Assembly: GCA_963978545.1 (NCBI GenBank)
Contig: OZ021724.1
Span: forward strand, 29,811,933 to 29,875,932
Direction: 5' to 3'
DNA length: 64,000 nucleotides
Origin: Linyphia triangularis
Lineage: Eukaryota; Arthropoda; Arachnida; Araneae; Linyphiidae
The notes beneath the pieces were generated by a model that was given only the letters and a program-made list of their open reading frames with translations, was not told where the DNA came from and searched no databases. Below, in pieces: positions 36,001-51,000 of this stretch (position 1 is the stretch's first letter; every line of letters begins with the position of its first letter). A program made the translations under genes and the position numbers.

Positions 36001-39000
36001 ACACCTTTTGTAAAATATAAGTCATGGTAAATAGAAATGAGAATATACGCATCAATCTTATTTAACATGTTGAACTTCCAAAAAGTACGAATACCAAAAT
36101 ATATATTTTTAATAAATAAAAGGAAATGATAAAAGGAAATGCTACAAACAGTTAAAAGACACAATAAAGCACATAACATTCATAGGATTTATAATTTAAG
36201 AATGTCTAAGCTTTGTTTTATTTTCACAATGTTTTTTAATTTTTAAGAGAATTCGTTAAAATCTTTTTCTATTTGTTCTCCATTAGAATTCTTATTAACA
36301 TCAATATGTTTGTTTGATTTGGTAATTCGAATATATAAAATTACACGTTTTTAAAACGTTTCTTTAAAATTGGTATTCCTGTAGAAGAATACTATTGTTT
36401 TCTCATCTAAATATGCAGTCTTATAAAGATGAGATGCACATTTATAATTGAAAGTAATTAAAGCTGCGACTCAAAAAGGGACTGTTTTACCTACACACTA
36501 ACGTCTATTCCTGGAGTTGTTTCGTTTTCACAACACAGTAGGTGTTCATTAAAAAAGTTCGATCATTTCAACATTAACCTCAAATTTTTCAAAAGGCGGA
36601 CATATATCTCGTTTTCCCAAACAATGCTTTTAATTGTGATTAGTATAGCTCTCCTATAATTTTTCTAAAGAGTATTATGATTAGGTTACATATTTTCTAA
36701 TACAAAACGATGACAATACTGTGCAGAAACATCAGTTCCACAAATTATGGGTTACTGTGAGTATCAAAGGACGGGGAGAAACACTTCCAGGAGACCTTTC
36801 AAGGCATTTCAACTACTGAAACCAGACCAAGTATCAATAGCAGGATGCCTCAAGGGAATGCAGACCTGAAGTGAGTGGGAAATAAAACGCTTGAATACTT
36901 CCGCGTCAGGACTTTGTCACAATTGCCATCGTATCCACGCTTTTCTTTTTTATATCGGGGATCACTAGGGAATGCGATACTTACTGCCTCTTCCGTGTCT
37001 TCTATAACGAGGATGACTGGACTGTCGAATTCGGTCATCTTCCGGTAGAGGCTCTTGAGGTGAAAACCATCGTGAGAAGTCGAGAAGATACGAGTCCATG
37101 GGTAGCCCACTGCACGGGCAGGCAGAAGGGTGTACAGCTGGAAAGAAATCAGTCACTTTAATTTTAAGAGAATAGATTGGGTATTAGAAACTGTTTAAAA
37201 CCAAGAAGAGTTTCTCACGAAACTCACGAATTTAAAAAATTAGCTGTGAAAGCAGTTGGAGCACGTCTTTTTGAGCGATTCTAAAACAAGACTATTAAAA
37301 GCATTCATTTTATCAAAGCACGAAATATAATGATATGATAAAAAAAAAATTAAGAAATGAACTTTAGTAAAAATTATATTTAATAATGCTGAAAATTAAG
37401 AATTTTCTAACAAACAAGTTTCATGAGGAAAGAGAAGGAATAGGAAACAAGGGAAACTGAAAAATCAGGAAATTGCGATAATACAAATAGAAATATTAAC
37501 CCTCGATTACTTGAAGTCAGAAAAGGCTACTTATATTAGATTCTGGTAGAACAAGTCATAGAATGGTGACTGAAAGCAAAGTTTCAAAATGCCGAAACTT
37601 GAAAAAAAAAATTTATCCAGTCCTCAAATACTAGTCGCATATAATAAAAAAATAATTTGAGTCTAAAGAAATTGTGAGTATATAAGAGGCAAAGTGAAAA
37701 ATTAAGATTAGTTCACCCTCAAAATCATATCAGGTAGTTAAGAATACTAGTTTTTGTCGTATTAGGCATGACAAATTTTGGTTTCATGCAGTCCACAGGA
37801 GAAGTGACAAGCTCATAGCAATCTCATTATAAGAGGTCGACAGAAGAAATGAAATTTCCTATCGCCCCTTCATAAATATGTTAAAAGGTGTTAATAAACC
37901 TTAATAAGTATAAGTACATATCATAAAGAAGAACATGAAAAAAGGAATAGTAGGTGGTGAAGATCAAGATTCGTTATTGAAAACAGGTCATAAAGACGAA
38001 ATATAGGTAACTGAAAAAATAGGTTGAAAAGGACAAATGTGAAGAATAGGAGGCACATAGAGCGAAAACAATCGACAAATAGAAATAGATCACGAGTTTA
38101 TAGATTAGTAAGTGAATAATGTAGAGGAATACGCACCTCTTTGATGTGGTCTTCCGTCAAAATCTCGGAGGGACTGAGGAGATCGGGGAGAGGAAGCTCC
38201 AACTCAGAATAGTCAATCTTCTCCATCTCACCCAACGACAGAACCTGGGAAAAGATACATACAAGAGTGAGTGCATTGCGACAATTCTTTATTAGAAATC
38301 GGTTTTACAGCAAGATATTTCTAAAGTCTTTGCTTGGGCTTTTTTTAAAACTGATTTCAGAATATTAATTTCATAATATGATGGAATCTGTATTGAAACG
38401 CTTGCTATGTGTTATCTGCACACATGCATTGCGTATATCGCATCATTGCTAAAAAGTGACACAACACACAATTTATCATTTTTGAGTTAAAATGTGTGCA
38501 GAATCACAGACTTCATGGACTTCAATATGGATGAACGATACAAGTCAGTTTCAATTTGAATTCAACTTGTTAACTATCTTGTGCCATTCAATCAGCTTCA
38601 AGTACATACAGTCTGCGATTCTCTGTATGCTTTTACTCAAAATTAAGAATTTTGAGCTGTATCACTTTTGTAGCAAGGGTGCGATATACCTTCTTACTTT
38701 ATCAAGACTGTTTGTAAGGGTCTCAATTCAAGACTACCGAGTAATCACGTATACTCGTAAACTATTAACTCGTTGTCATATTTATGGTTAATAGTTGAGT
38801 TTACAAATTTACCTTGGATGTTGTTTTGGTTTGGGACCAAATGTAAGTATAACTGATGCATGCAAATCGGTTACTTTGATTTTTGACATTTGCATTAGTA
38901 CGACGCTAAACTTGTATGAATTTTTTAATTTCTGCGGCATCTTCAATATTATTCTTAGTAAAATCTCTCATTAGCCTGAAGATTGTTATTACATGAATCA

Positions 39001-42000
39001 AATAGCAAAATTCGGATTTAGAAATGTTTAACCTATGTACAACACACAATTAAAGTGACACATTTTACCCGTACCAAAATCAAAAAGGAAAACTAGTAAA
39101 AAGAATGTTCGAAGTTAAAAATATGAAATCATTAATTAAATCTACTTATTGTAAACTTTAATTAAGGTACAAAAAATCTAATAAAACTGTAGATGTGTGA
39201 ACAGGGTTATTAAAATGCGAGCTTGATATTAAACATCAAAATTGAGTACAAAAATAAATTAGATAGCGTATCGTTGATAGCGTGTTTCAAAATCCAATGT
39301 GAGCCTGCCAATCCTATGCAGGGCTAGACATTTTTATAAACCATTTAAAGTCATTGAAAATTCTTCGGTTTTTAGTTATTATTTTAATTTAAAACACGAA
39401 TTTTTCATAAGAACTGTGTTTCATACACACACATTTAAACTTTTCTGATAGGAGTATTTTACACTTAAATGCATTACAAATAAGTTGTAATGGTGTGAAT
39501 ACAATATGAGCGTTCCTACAACTGCGTATTCAGCGATTTAAGTTTGTGTATACCACGTGATTTCACAAATATACCAAATGCGAAATGAAAGAGCTGAACA
39601 TACAAAGGATCTTCAAATTCTAGCCAAAGAGCATTTGAGCTAACATTGGAGTTACGACTGTTGATACACATGCTATCGATAGTCTTAAGTACAGAGATCA
39701 CCCAAACCTTCCTAAATGCCTGATAATTAATGAGATCCCTTGAATCGACTGAACCAACAATTTCAAAGAAGTGCTTACGCTTTTAAAATATTTGACATTG
39801 GCAGTCATGTAGAAATCTATATATATATAAAACTAAGTTGCCTGTACGTCTGAACCTTATACAAATCCACAATTTTGCACCTAGAGGTACGAAATTTGGT
39901 ACATAGCAGCTTTAGTTCATGGAGATTGTAGAGAATAACTTTTAAATTCGATTAAAAATTGCTTTCCTTAGAATTTAATGACATGAAAAAAAAAATCTTG
40001 GAATCGCAACGATATTTTTTTTATTACATAAGAATAAAACCAAAAGTTATTTTAATGTATCCCTCTCGTTTTTCTAAATATTTTTATGTATTACACTCGC
40101 CGGTCCGATAATCAGTTCCAATTTTACTGTAATATTTCAATATATTTACTGTCAATCGATACCTTTAACAACTTTTGCGCATGTGCAATTTTAAAGCCTT
40201 TTTTTTATGCATCTTTTTGTGTTTCTAGGTATTAAAATTCATCCTGCTTTTGTTTACATTTTGTGTTATCATCAAAGGTGTATTGCGCTCAGCGGGTATT
40301 GATAATTTGATTTTATTTAATGGGTTTTAATAACATTTAAACAAAATAAATTCGTTAAATTCCTTTGTAATTAATTAGCAAATATCTTCTGTATTGCAGT
40401 CGTCATAAATATCTAACATCTAAAAGTTCGTTTACCAACATAATTTACCACTAATACGTTGGTGACGTTAAGGGATGTTTTCAGTCGGATTTTGGTCATC
40501 TTAGTAAATCTATTATATCTTTTTTCCAGAATGTGTACACTTTGAAAATCAAATGTATGAAGTCCATCTAATGTGAAACACTTACGTATATCATTAGGTG
40601 TGTTGCGTGGCACCGCGTTGACCAATATTGGTATTATTACGTTATATACATGCCAATTGGCGATAATTTTTCAGTTGGCGAACAATTTGGTAGATAACAC
40701 TATCGTTTCAATGACTGTTAATTTTTCTCTTCATTCAGATTTTTTTATTTTAAAACAAAAATTAAGAACTTGGAACAATATATTTCCATGATTATTTTTA
40801 AAACAGGGGCTAAAACTGCACTATAGCCACCAGGCATATTTTGATATTATTTCCATGTTTACAAAATTTTAAAAAGGTTAAATTTTTCTAGCTGGATTAA
40901 TTAAAATTATGAATCTAACTTCTTTTAATGAGAGTGTGTCACAATACACATAGAATCTAGCATAGCAATGGATTATTTAGACTCAATTTGACTTCATCAC
41001 TTGCAGCCTCAATTGTAGATTCGCTGAAGATTATTGAAATTCACTGTAAACTTTCAAATCATTTCGACATTTGCTAATATGCCGCCAAAGAGGAGAACGT
41101 ATAAGGATGCTAAGTACAGAGCATCTGCCGCCAAGAGAGCTAGGGCATCACCACTGCAAAAACAGCATCGACGTATGGCCGAGAGCGCTATTATAAAATG
41201 AACGTAAACATGGATCTGTTATAGTATATTGGAAACTGATCACCAACAACAATTAATCTGAAGAAATTCCGCGTCTATGCAACACATAACTGATAGATGT
41301 CCTTCAACGGGTCCCCAGCAGCGCAGGACCACACAGCTAGTTTTTGATAACTTTCAGATACAACCAACGAGACATTTCTTTGGAGATTAACCTTGTGAGT
41401 AATAACTAAATGTAATTACTCATCCAGGATAAACAGCTGCCTCTCATAAACAGAATATTGTTTTCATGCATCTGAAAAGTATGCGAAGTATTTTATTTCA
41501 TTTTCAGATCAGGCCATTTTAATATAAACGTATCCAAAACTTTTCTTTTAAGCATGATCAAAAATTGAAAAGCGAGACTGTTATCAAATCATCGGATTTG
41601 TTTTAATTTAACTGTTCTTTTTATAAAGGTATTTTTTAAGTTGGTAAAATAGAAACATAAATTCATAGCTTAATATTATTTGTATAAACTTTACAAAATT
41701 GGTGAGATAATTGACCCATATGGTAGATTATGATTTAATTGATGTTTGAAAAAATTGAGTGTTTTTCTAAAATAGTAAAATAAATTTAGTGGCAAGCCTT
41801 CTTAACATTTTAGTTCATGTTTCCTCTCTTTAGAAATATAATTTCTTAATAAAAACTTTAATTCAAAGAATATAAAGTGGAACCTAAAAAATAAGAAAAA
41901 AGCCCACAAATTCTTAATTTTAAATAAATAATACCAAAATCTAGTTGATTGATTCGTACGTTCAATGACCTATATTTATGCACAATGACAACTAATCAGG

Positions 42001-45000
42001 CCGGGACCTACAGCTTAAAGTGGATTCCGAACAGCAACGAACATCCATGCCTAACCCGGAATTCGAACACGGCACCTTTGACATGTGAGGCTAGATCGCT
42101 AACCACACAGCCATCAGGTGGGCACCAAAATACGGACGTTACTAATTAATACTAATATAGATGACCTTAACACGCTGTATCTTTCAAAAGTATGTTTTTA
42201 ATATTGTGGTATATTGTTGGTCGATATATGGATGTACATTTTATTCTAAAAGCATGCATTTAGATGAAAGCATTGTAAATAGTGTTTTAACCATCTACTT
42301 CCAGTTGGTTAGTGGTATTCAGATTATCTGGCGCCGTCAGCAACACGAGGGCTATAATACGCCGAAACATTCGTCATTAGACAAGCCAACATACATTTAC
42401 AAACACTCATGCCTAACACGGGACTCGAACCAGCAACCTCGCGGTCTAGAAGCCAGCACGCTAACCACTATACCGTTTGGTCGGCCCATCTACTTCCAGC
42501 TTTAGATCTTAAGAACTTTTCAGTTACTTTTTTTTTATTTTTTTTTTATTTATTTATTTAAACAATATTTATGTATCAAATAAAAATTCAAAAATACCTT
42601 ATGACTTTTGAATCGCATATTTTATAATCATCAGTCAATTACAATTTGTGATACTCCAAATTTAAAAAATGAATTAAAGACAAAATCAACTTTCTTTTTA
42701 CTTTCATATTACGTAAATCTATTTTTTTCACGTACTTGTAGAATCGACAAAAATTAAAGAACAAATTATTTCTCAGATATTTCTTTACTTGATCTCTATA
42801 TCCGTCAGTAATGATGCATAATGATTATAAAAAGAAAAGTTTAAAATATATCATCACAAACACATTAGAAAATTCGCTACTAATGGTCCAAAAATGTTGA
42901 TTTAGACAACGCCGAAACGCTCCCCTGCCAAACTAAAATGCACTAGCATTTTCTTGCCCATCGTAAAAATTTAGTTATATATGATGTTAAAATTAAGCAT
43001 TTAATTCACATACAAAAAGGAAATTTTCAAATAAAAACTAGTTCTTAGTTCTTAAAGAAGATTAAAATAAAGTTTTATTATTAAAAAACAAAAATTTATT
43101 CAGACACAACAAAGACTGTCTGAAGTTCGCTTTAAATGGCGTTTATGTTTTCGTTATGTGACAGAGCATAATCGGATTTATTTTTCGTATTACTCTCATG
43201 AGGCTTCTATAAATTAAGTATTTTGCCATGACTAAAAGAAAATATTTTCTTCCAATATTGTCCATTCTCTCGGCAGATCAATACAAGGATTAAATAACAA
43301 CTCTTTATATTTACATGGCTAGATTCTAAATGTACAGTAAGAATTTCGAATAATAAGCTGAAAATAAATTTGTTCTCTTAACCGCTTTTAGAGCAATACT
43401 ATTTTTACTTAAAACTATTTTGCAATTTAAGCCTTTAAAATTATAATTTTTACATATTTGGAAGTATTACTAGGCAATCACTAAATTTTATTTAAAAAAA
43501 ATTTCACTAAAAACTCTAAATTTCCACAAAAAAATAAAAAATTCAAAAAGCTTTTAAAAAATTTAATATTTTAAAAATTAAAAAGATTAGAAATTTTTTT
43601 TAAAATTCATATAACTTCAAATTCTATCTTCTTTTTCATTTTTCAATGCTTTCCCTGATTTTTTTAAATGTTTCTAGAAATATACTCTAAACTTTCAGAC
43701 ATCGGATTTATAAGTAAAATAGTTTTGAAAAAAAAAAACAAATACTAAAACTATAGGTAAAAAAAAAAAAATTACAAAATAGGATATTTTTCAATAATTA
43801 AATTTTTAAAAAAAGTTTATATTTCATTCAAAAATTCATGCCTATCTTTGTCAAATAGATCTGTATAATGACACCAAAAAAAAAAATTCAAACTTAAAAA
43901 AACAACGAACTGAGAAAAATCCGTTCGAGATATCGAAGGAATGAAGCTATGCTAAATTCTCCATAAAAAATAGAATTTTTATGAAATTGCATTTATCGTA
44001 CCAGCTCAAAAATTTGCCAGAATAAGGAGAAGATTTCAAATATTATAAATACGCAAAAAATAGAAAATCGATCTTTTATAATTTTTTGTGAAAACAAGGG
44101 GTACCAAATCCCCTTCCTAGCATTCCCCATAGACACACAGCACTGACCTGCATTTTATCCTCGCCATGTAACAACCGCCAGAGACCCGCGACATACGTCT
44201 CAAAAAAGATTCTTAATCCCATTTAATGATGCTTCAGTCAGACCAGAACTCCACAGAGTGTGTGTTTGCCCATCTGCGCCAAACTAAAACAACGCCAGCT
44301 GCACGCTATTCCCTAACATATCCGTTTTACGACATCCTCTAGAGAATTCTGGTGTAATAAAGTACTAAGCACATGAGTTACTATTTTCTTTTAAGGCCGA
44401 ATGTCAAAACGAAATTAAAAATACATTTTTAATAGTTCATTGCCGTAATGGATTTCAAAATGTGCAATTCTCTTCTGTAAACATAGGTCACAACATCTGT
44501 CACACATATTTCTGCAGTAAACAAATTATAATTCTAAAATTATGATGAATCGAGCAGTTATGTGCTTGCTGGTAACAAAGTTATATTGAAAAATAATTAG
44601 TTTAACTGGGTCAAATATTCATTTATAAGGCCCCTACTCACGGGACACGACCATGTACCATGCGTCGGTTACTTAAAATAATTATTTTCAATGGTTAAAG
44701 TAATTATTTTTCAATAGAAATTTTCCCCCAGCTATTATTGTATAAAAATGTAACTACTAGATTCATCTTAATTGAGAATTTTAATTTGTTTACGAGTAGA
44801 AAAGTGTCAAAATGTCCCATGCGTCAGAGAATTGCCTACATGTATACCATCACACATATTTCTACAAATTAATGAAGAATATTAAATAACTTTTTAAAAA
44901 AGTAAAAGTTTTTGTAAACGTACTTTTTTCATTAATTCGGATCTAGGATACCTGTACAAGTGTAAAATTTTCGTAGTAATTGGTATTTTCATATATCACT

Positions 45001-48000
45001 GTATTGTAAATAAGAGAGTCTACTTAATAAAATACAAATAAAAATTATTAAGAATAAACAAATTATTAATTCAATCCAGAGGTGCACTAGTAATTTTGTT
45101 TGTTTTTTTAATGCGACTTTTCTCCTCATTTATAGGTAAAAAAATTATTTCGTACACAAAGAAATGTTTCAATAAAATCTTCATGCAATTTTGATATTTC
45201 CAGAGCAATACCGTACCATACCTATTTGTTACCAATGACTCAAAAGAACAAAGATTTATTATATTACTTACTATAACCAGGTATCTCAAAAGAATTGTTT
45301 TTTTAAATTATGATGAAGTATAAAATGTAAATTTGTATTTCCCCCCCCCCCCCCCTCTAATGTCGGGCCAAAGTTCTTACAATCACTTTTTAGTGCTCGC
45401 AGTCATTGGCCACTACAAGGCCGGTAGCGATGGCAACTTGTGAAGGGGCACCCAGTGGAAGGGCCATTGTTGCCCCTTACTTAGTCCGGATCCCTTACCC
45501 CGGAATTGAACCGAGACCAATCAGCGCAGTAGCCTGATGCGCTCACCACTATACTGAATAGGCGATGGTATCAATTCTTAAGGAGGCTAAAATACACTCG
45601 TCAAAAGAAAATTTGAAAGGTTGAAAGTAACAGATTCTTTTTCCCTTCTGAGAAAGGGAGTAATGGAGTAGGTTAATGAGGGAAGATCTATTTTAATTTT
45701 AAAAAATATATATATATTCTAATATAATTCTTTTAATGTTTTATATACTCCATTTCTAATCGAAAAACTTGTTGAACCTGTGCAATAAGTTAAGTGGAGC
45801 ATCCCACAGCTTTAGAATTACGGTTTAAGAAATTTTAATGTATTTAAATTACAAAATTTTCATAATTTCAATAAAAATAACTTTTTTAGTTGAATTCTTA
45901 GATGTTAATTACCAATAAAAAAAAATTAGAAAGAAAAAAAAAAAGCTTTTTTTTTTTTTTTTTTTTATTATTATATACACACGTATAACTTTTTATCTGC
46001 AATCACAGGTTTATAAATGATATATTTTATACAGATTTTTATAGTAAAGAACATTTTGTCAAATTGAGAATGAGAATGTTTTAAAGGAATTTGCCGTTAT
46101 TGAGTAAAACATCAATTTCAACAAAAAAATCCCAACGTAAGTTTTGCTTTTCCATGGTTAATCAACAGAAACATTGTTCTATTGTCTTTAGACTTATCAA
46201 CAATATCCATGCAAATGAAATGCTTGCTACCGTTTGTTTCTAATATAAGATGCCAGATAAAGGGTTTACGCCCTACATTCTTCTATGCTATTCTTAAAAT
46301 GAAAACGCAACCAGTAATAAAGATAAGTTATCAAAATGAATAAAAATTGCGTTTTCTTGAAACGTTTTCAAGAAAGAGGGTTCGGATAATACCGACGAAT
46401 CATCTTATCCAAGTAACGTATGGTATTTTTTCATTTTGCCCAACGCAACGTAGAATTTCCCTTTTTGCACGAAAATGTGAAAAACAAATTGCTTTGAAGA
46501 TTATCGAAATTCCTATAAAATGTAGTTATTAAATTCCGGACGCATATATATCCTTCAGAAATTGAAAGGTTGTATTGTTGAAGAGATCTGAATCAACTTT
46601 TTGAAACTATTCACCAGATAATATTTTCCATTTTTTTTTCTTTTTCTTTCAAGAGTACATTTAATCTGTTACAGAAATGGCATATCAAAGGAATATATCG
46701 GGACACTTATATCGATTGTTTGGGAAGCGGGGAATTTCTGCACTGCTATGGAATGAAAAGAAAATTCGTTTCGTAGTCATAAGCTATTTCAACAATAAAC
46801 CAGAGTTCGTGAACGAATAGATATTGTTAAAAACAGTGGCGGTTCGTGGGGAATAGCAGGTACAGCCGGGCTGCATCTATATTATTTGTTACAAATTTAC
46901 AAATTGCTAGTCAAGTTTGATTATTTTATCAAGTTTCTTTAACGTAGATTAGAATCGCAAATGAAGGTGGAATTTTTACAGTACGTAAAAATATCTCCGA
47001 TAAAAAACAAACCTGTTGCGCAATGCACAACTGGGGGGGGGGGGACTCGCTCAAACCAACTACATCTGACGATCATCGAGTGAGGGGGACAGCCAGAGCG
47101 TGAGAGTTTCAAATGAGCTGCCATGGAAACAACTGCTAGTATGGAATCTCCTTCCGAGCTCATTGTATTCGGCGTTGTGGTGACATGCAGCCCATTGTGA
47201 ATTTGTTAACTTCGACTGTACTTGTCAATTCGATGTACTGATTGGTTCGTGTGTAAGTGAATCGGGATGTGTGGATGGGGTGGAAGAGAAGGGAGCATTT
47301 CTTAGAATTTTCTTCCACAAACGGAAATAGTTTCCGTGATAAGTTTACACATTTAGTTTCTTGTTACTTCTTAAATACTAAAACTTATAATTGAACCATT
47401 TTGAAAAATGGAGCCCCGTTACAGTGAAGTTAAAATAAGTTGTTGTTGTTTTTTTGTTTTTTTTTTCTTCTTTTTTTTTTATCTTCTTTATCATTTAATT
47501 TAATAAATATTGAAAGGAAACTTTGAGTTTGAGTAATTAAGACCCCCCAAAAAAACTTTTGAAAAGTAGAAAAACCGCCAACCTCAAAAACACAAAAAAC
47601 TTTCTAGCAAGAAAAAAAAATCATACACATAATCAAAATTTACAGCTACAAACACAGTGATATAAAAAAAAGGCCAACCTCTGATTACAGCTCTTGGTTG
47701 TGACTCACTTAACAATGTACGTTTACTTAGTTTATTTTTAAAATTTAAGTTCCGCTCCCATAAAAATTTACGCTGCTTGAGGTTGGTGCCCGTCGTCGGA
47801 ATTTTGACAATGTTTGCATCTAAACTAAATCATGGACGAATATTGGAAGAGGTAGGATTTTATTTGGATGAGTAGGAAATTTCAATGTGGTGTAAATTTT
47901 CCAGTTCACGTAAATGTAATTTTCGAAATGATATAGAGAAATTGTGCTGAAAAGCTCGTATTGGAATCTCTATGAAGGATTTTTAAATTGTAGAAAACAG

Positions 48001-51000
48001 ATGTGTTTGTGGTAAGCTTTTGTTTGATTCATACATACATTTCGGAAAGTTTTTACTGTGTGGTGAATTGCAAAGTTTAGTGATTAAGACGGGCGCCAAC
48101 CTCAAGCAGCGTAAATTTTTATGGGAGCGGAACTTAAATTTTAAAAATAAACTAAGTAAAAGTACATTGTTAAGTGAGTCACAACCAAGAGCTGTAATCA
48201 GAGGTTGGCCTTTTTTTTATATCACTGTGTTTGTAGCTGTAAATTTTGATTATGTGTATGATTTTTTTTTCTTGCTAGAAAGTTTTTTGTGTTTTTGAGG
48301 TTGGCGGTTTTTCTACTTTTCAAAAGTTTTTTTGGGGGGATATCAGAGCTTTTTTTAAGACAGTGGTAACATCTTTTTTTTTCTCCTTTTCTCCCTTCCC
48401 CCCCCCCCCCCTCCCCCTTTTTTTCCATTTCATCATTTTTTTTTCTCTCTGTCCTTGATTTATGATGTACTTTTCAAGTTCTTCACTGCATCGTAGCATT
48501 TGGCGAAATGATGCAGCCAAACTTAACTTTGCGATAAACTTAAGTGATTTGATTGATATAGGGTTTTCGAGGATATATTGTGCATGATACTGGTTAATTT
48601 CAATAACAAAGTATCATATTTATTAATGTTGCATAGTTGTGGATTACATTTCCACTTCTTGTTAAGTATACCACCCTCAACAGCAGATTCAAATAAGTTC
48701 TAGCATTTTCCGTCTACGCTTACTTGTATCGAGAATATGCAATCAGCGAAATACCTGTAGGTCGACTCTGCGAAAAACGGTTCAGTGCTAGAAGTGTGCA
48801 AAGATACGCCAGTCAAAGACTTATACTTATCTTCCGCATTAGTGCACATTGCAGATTTTGTGAGCAGTATCTTAAATTTAGACCTAATCAAATGCAAGTT
48901 GGATCGCAATGTTTTACGTGCTCTTTACGAGACGCTATCGCCCATTTAATTATCTTATCTACAGTCAATTGTGCATTTTGTAAGTCAAGTTTATCCGTTA
49001 TCTATTAATTTTGTGACGAAAGGCGCCTTAAACTTTTCAGTCTCTATAATGTATGACAAGTTTTTTTGGTCGACTATCTTACAAGAAGCTGAACAAGAAA
49101 CTTCTGTAGGAACATAAGTATCATTTAAGTTCAAAGAACTTTCAAAATTAGAAACAGCGGAATCCTGTGTAATGTCGATTCCCTTTCGTTTTGTAATTGA
49201 AGCAACACCTTCAAACAGACGTCTTTTGATTATTACTTTTTCTTCTATGCAATTGGCGATTGATTCGGAAGCTTTCCTTTTTGCGTAAATCTGACGTTTT
49301 TTTTAGCTTATTTTGCTGTGATTTTGAAGGCATATTAATCTAATTTGATGAAACAAAATCAAGTTGTAATGAACTCTTACCTAGCCATAATAGTTTTAAA
49401 ACACTTTTCAAGAAGCAGTTCGTTCAGTTACAGTGAAAACCAGAGTTACACCCAATTAGTAAATCTTATACTCTAGTAAAATCAAAAATACATTGTGAAA
49501 ACACATCTATATATTTAATAGGCAATACGTTTTTTGGGGTTAGTCCGTCCGCCTAAACTGCTCAACCAATTTCAATGATCAAGGTGTCATTTTAAAGGAA
49601 ATAAGCTGTAGATTTGCCAAAACGTGCCAAAATAATTTACTAACACTTTATTAATTAGTTAAATTTCAATATTTTTCATCATTAAGCTACTACAAAGCCT
49701 CAATGATTTTGAATATATGAATGGCAACATCCTTACGTATGTAAACAACAAATCCGTTGCTAATTTTAAAGCTCTTTTTAAACTCTTTGTTTCAAAATTG
49801 ATTTTTTCTGTTTTTCTGAAGCATTTTTGTATTAGAGTAATTATTATTTTGAAGTATTTCTATCCAGAAAATGCCTCGCGTTGGACGTCGTTCTCTAACG
49901 GGGCGACTTATCAGAATAAATAAAAGATATTGGGACTTCAATGTAAGGGCATAGCTAATGAAGTTTTAAGTCAGAATGTTGGCGGATAGTATATTTAACT
50001 TTCTATTATGAAACTTGCAATTTGGGTGTTTTCTCTATTAGGCCTTACATTAAATTTATAAAAATTTGGTTACATTTTTTATGGCTGGCAAACCTATTCG
50101 AGCGCAGCAAGATGTTTTAACCACAAATTCGAGCGGCAAAGCCGCTCAATCCGAGCGCAGCGAAGCGTTTGGGGGTTGGCGAGCGTTAGCGAGCAGGGGG
50201 CAAAGCCCCCTAGTATATCATCAATTAGAAACTGAATGAATATTATTGTCACGTACTTTGATAATTATTAAGTTTAAAGAAAATCTTTTTCCAATTCCAA
50301 CCAAGAACCAATCACAATGTGAATAACAAAATATTTTTCCAATTCCAACCAAAAACCAATCGCAATGAGTGTTTCACTTAGTCCGGTTCTAATGTATTGA
50401 CTGTGACGTCATCTTTTATTATACTACGAATTTATTCCAGTATCTGGCAACTAAATATGATTATTTATATTCTTCATTTATTTTTCAACATTTCAACGGA
50501 GATTTCCCGAAAATAGAATGTGTTTGAAAGTTATGCACTCTAAATTTTCACACAGTTCAAATAACACATCCAATTTATAGAAAACATATTCCTCTTTACG
50601 GTCATTCTCAATTATCCCTAACGTGGCAGCCAAACTAAAGTCGAATTAATGACAAACCTGTTTGGCGACTTGGCATTTAACCTGAACCACAATTACAGGC
50701 TGATCGCCCGTATCTATCGCCAAATTTTGAAATGAAAAAAAGTGGTTTTAAATTAATTAAAAATAGAAAGAATTATTTAATGAAGTTCAAACCAAGGTAG
50801 GATTTTAAGTTGAAACATTCTGAATCATATAATTTAATCCGATTGAAGATCTGTAGCTTAGTTAGGTCTGGACGTTTGTCTAAATTTTTACATCAAAAAC
50901 GGGCTAGAACTCGTTTTTTTATTTCATTTTGGAAATTTCAATATTTTTTTTCTTAGTTGCTTTTTATCCTAGGTACTCGATTTTTTTTTCTTTAAAAGTT

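Noticed and set aside
46830..47230. CAGTGGCGG-like start near 46836 as a hAT element end
   Set aside because: No matching inverted end or 8-base target duplication could be found.
48222..48520. Overlapping - strand frames rich in Lys/Gly/Glu
   Set aside because: The Gly/Lys/Glu-rich parts come from homopolymer and T/C-rich low-complexity tracts; only the SLAASFRQML part looks protein-like and is reported as a relic.
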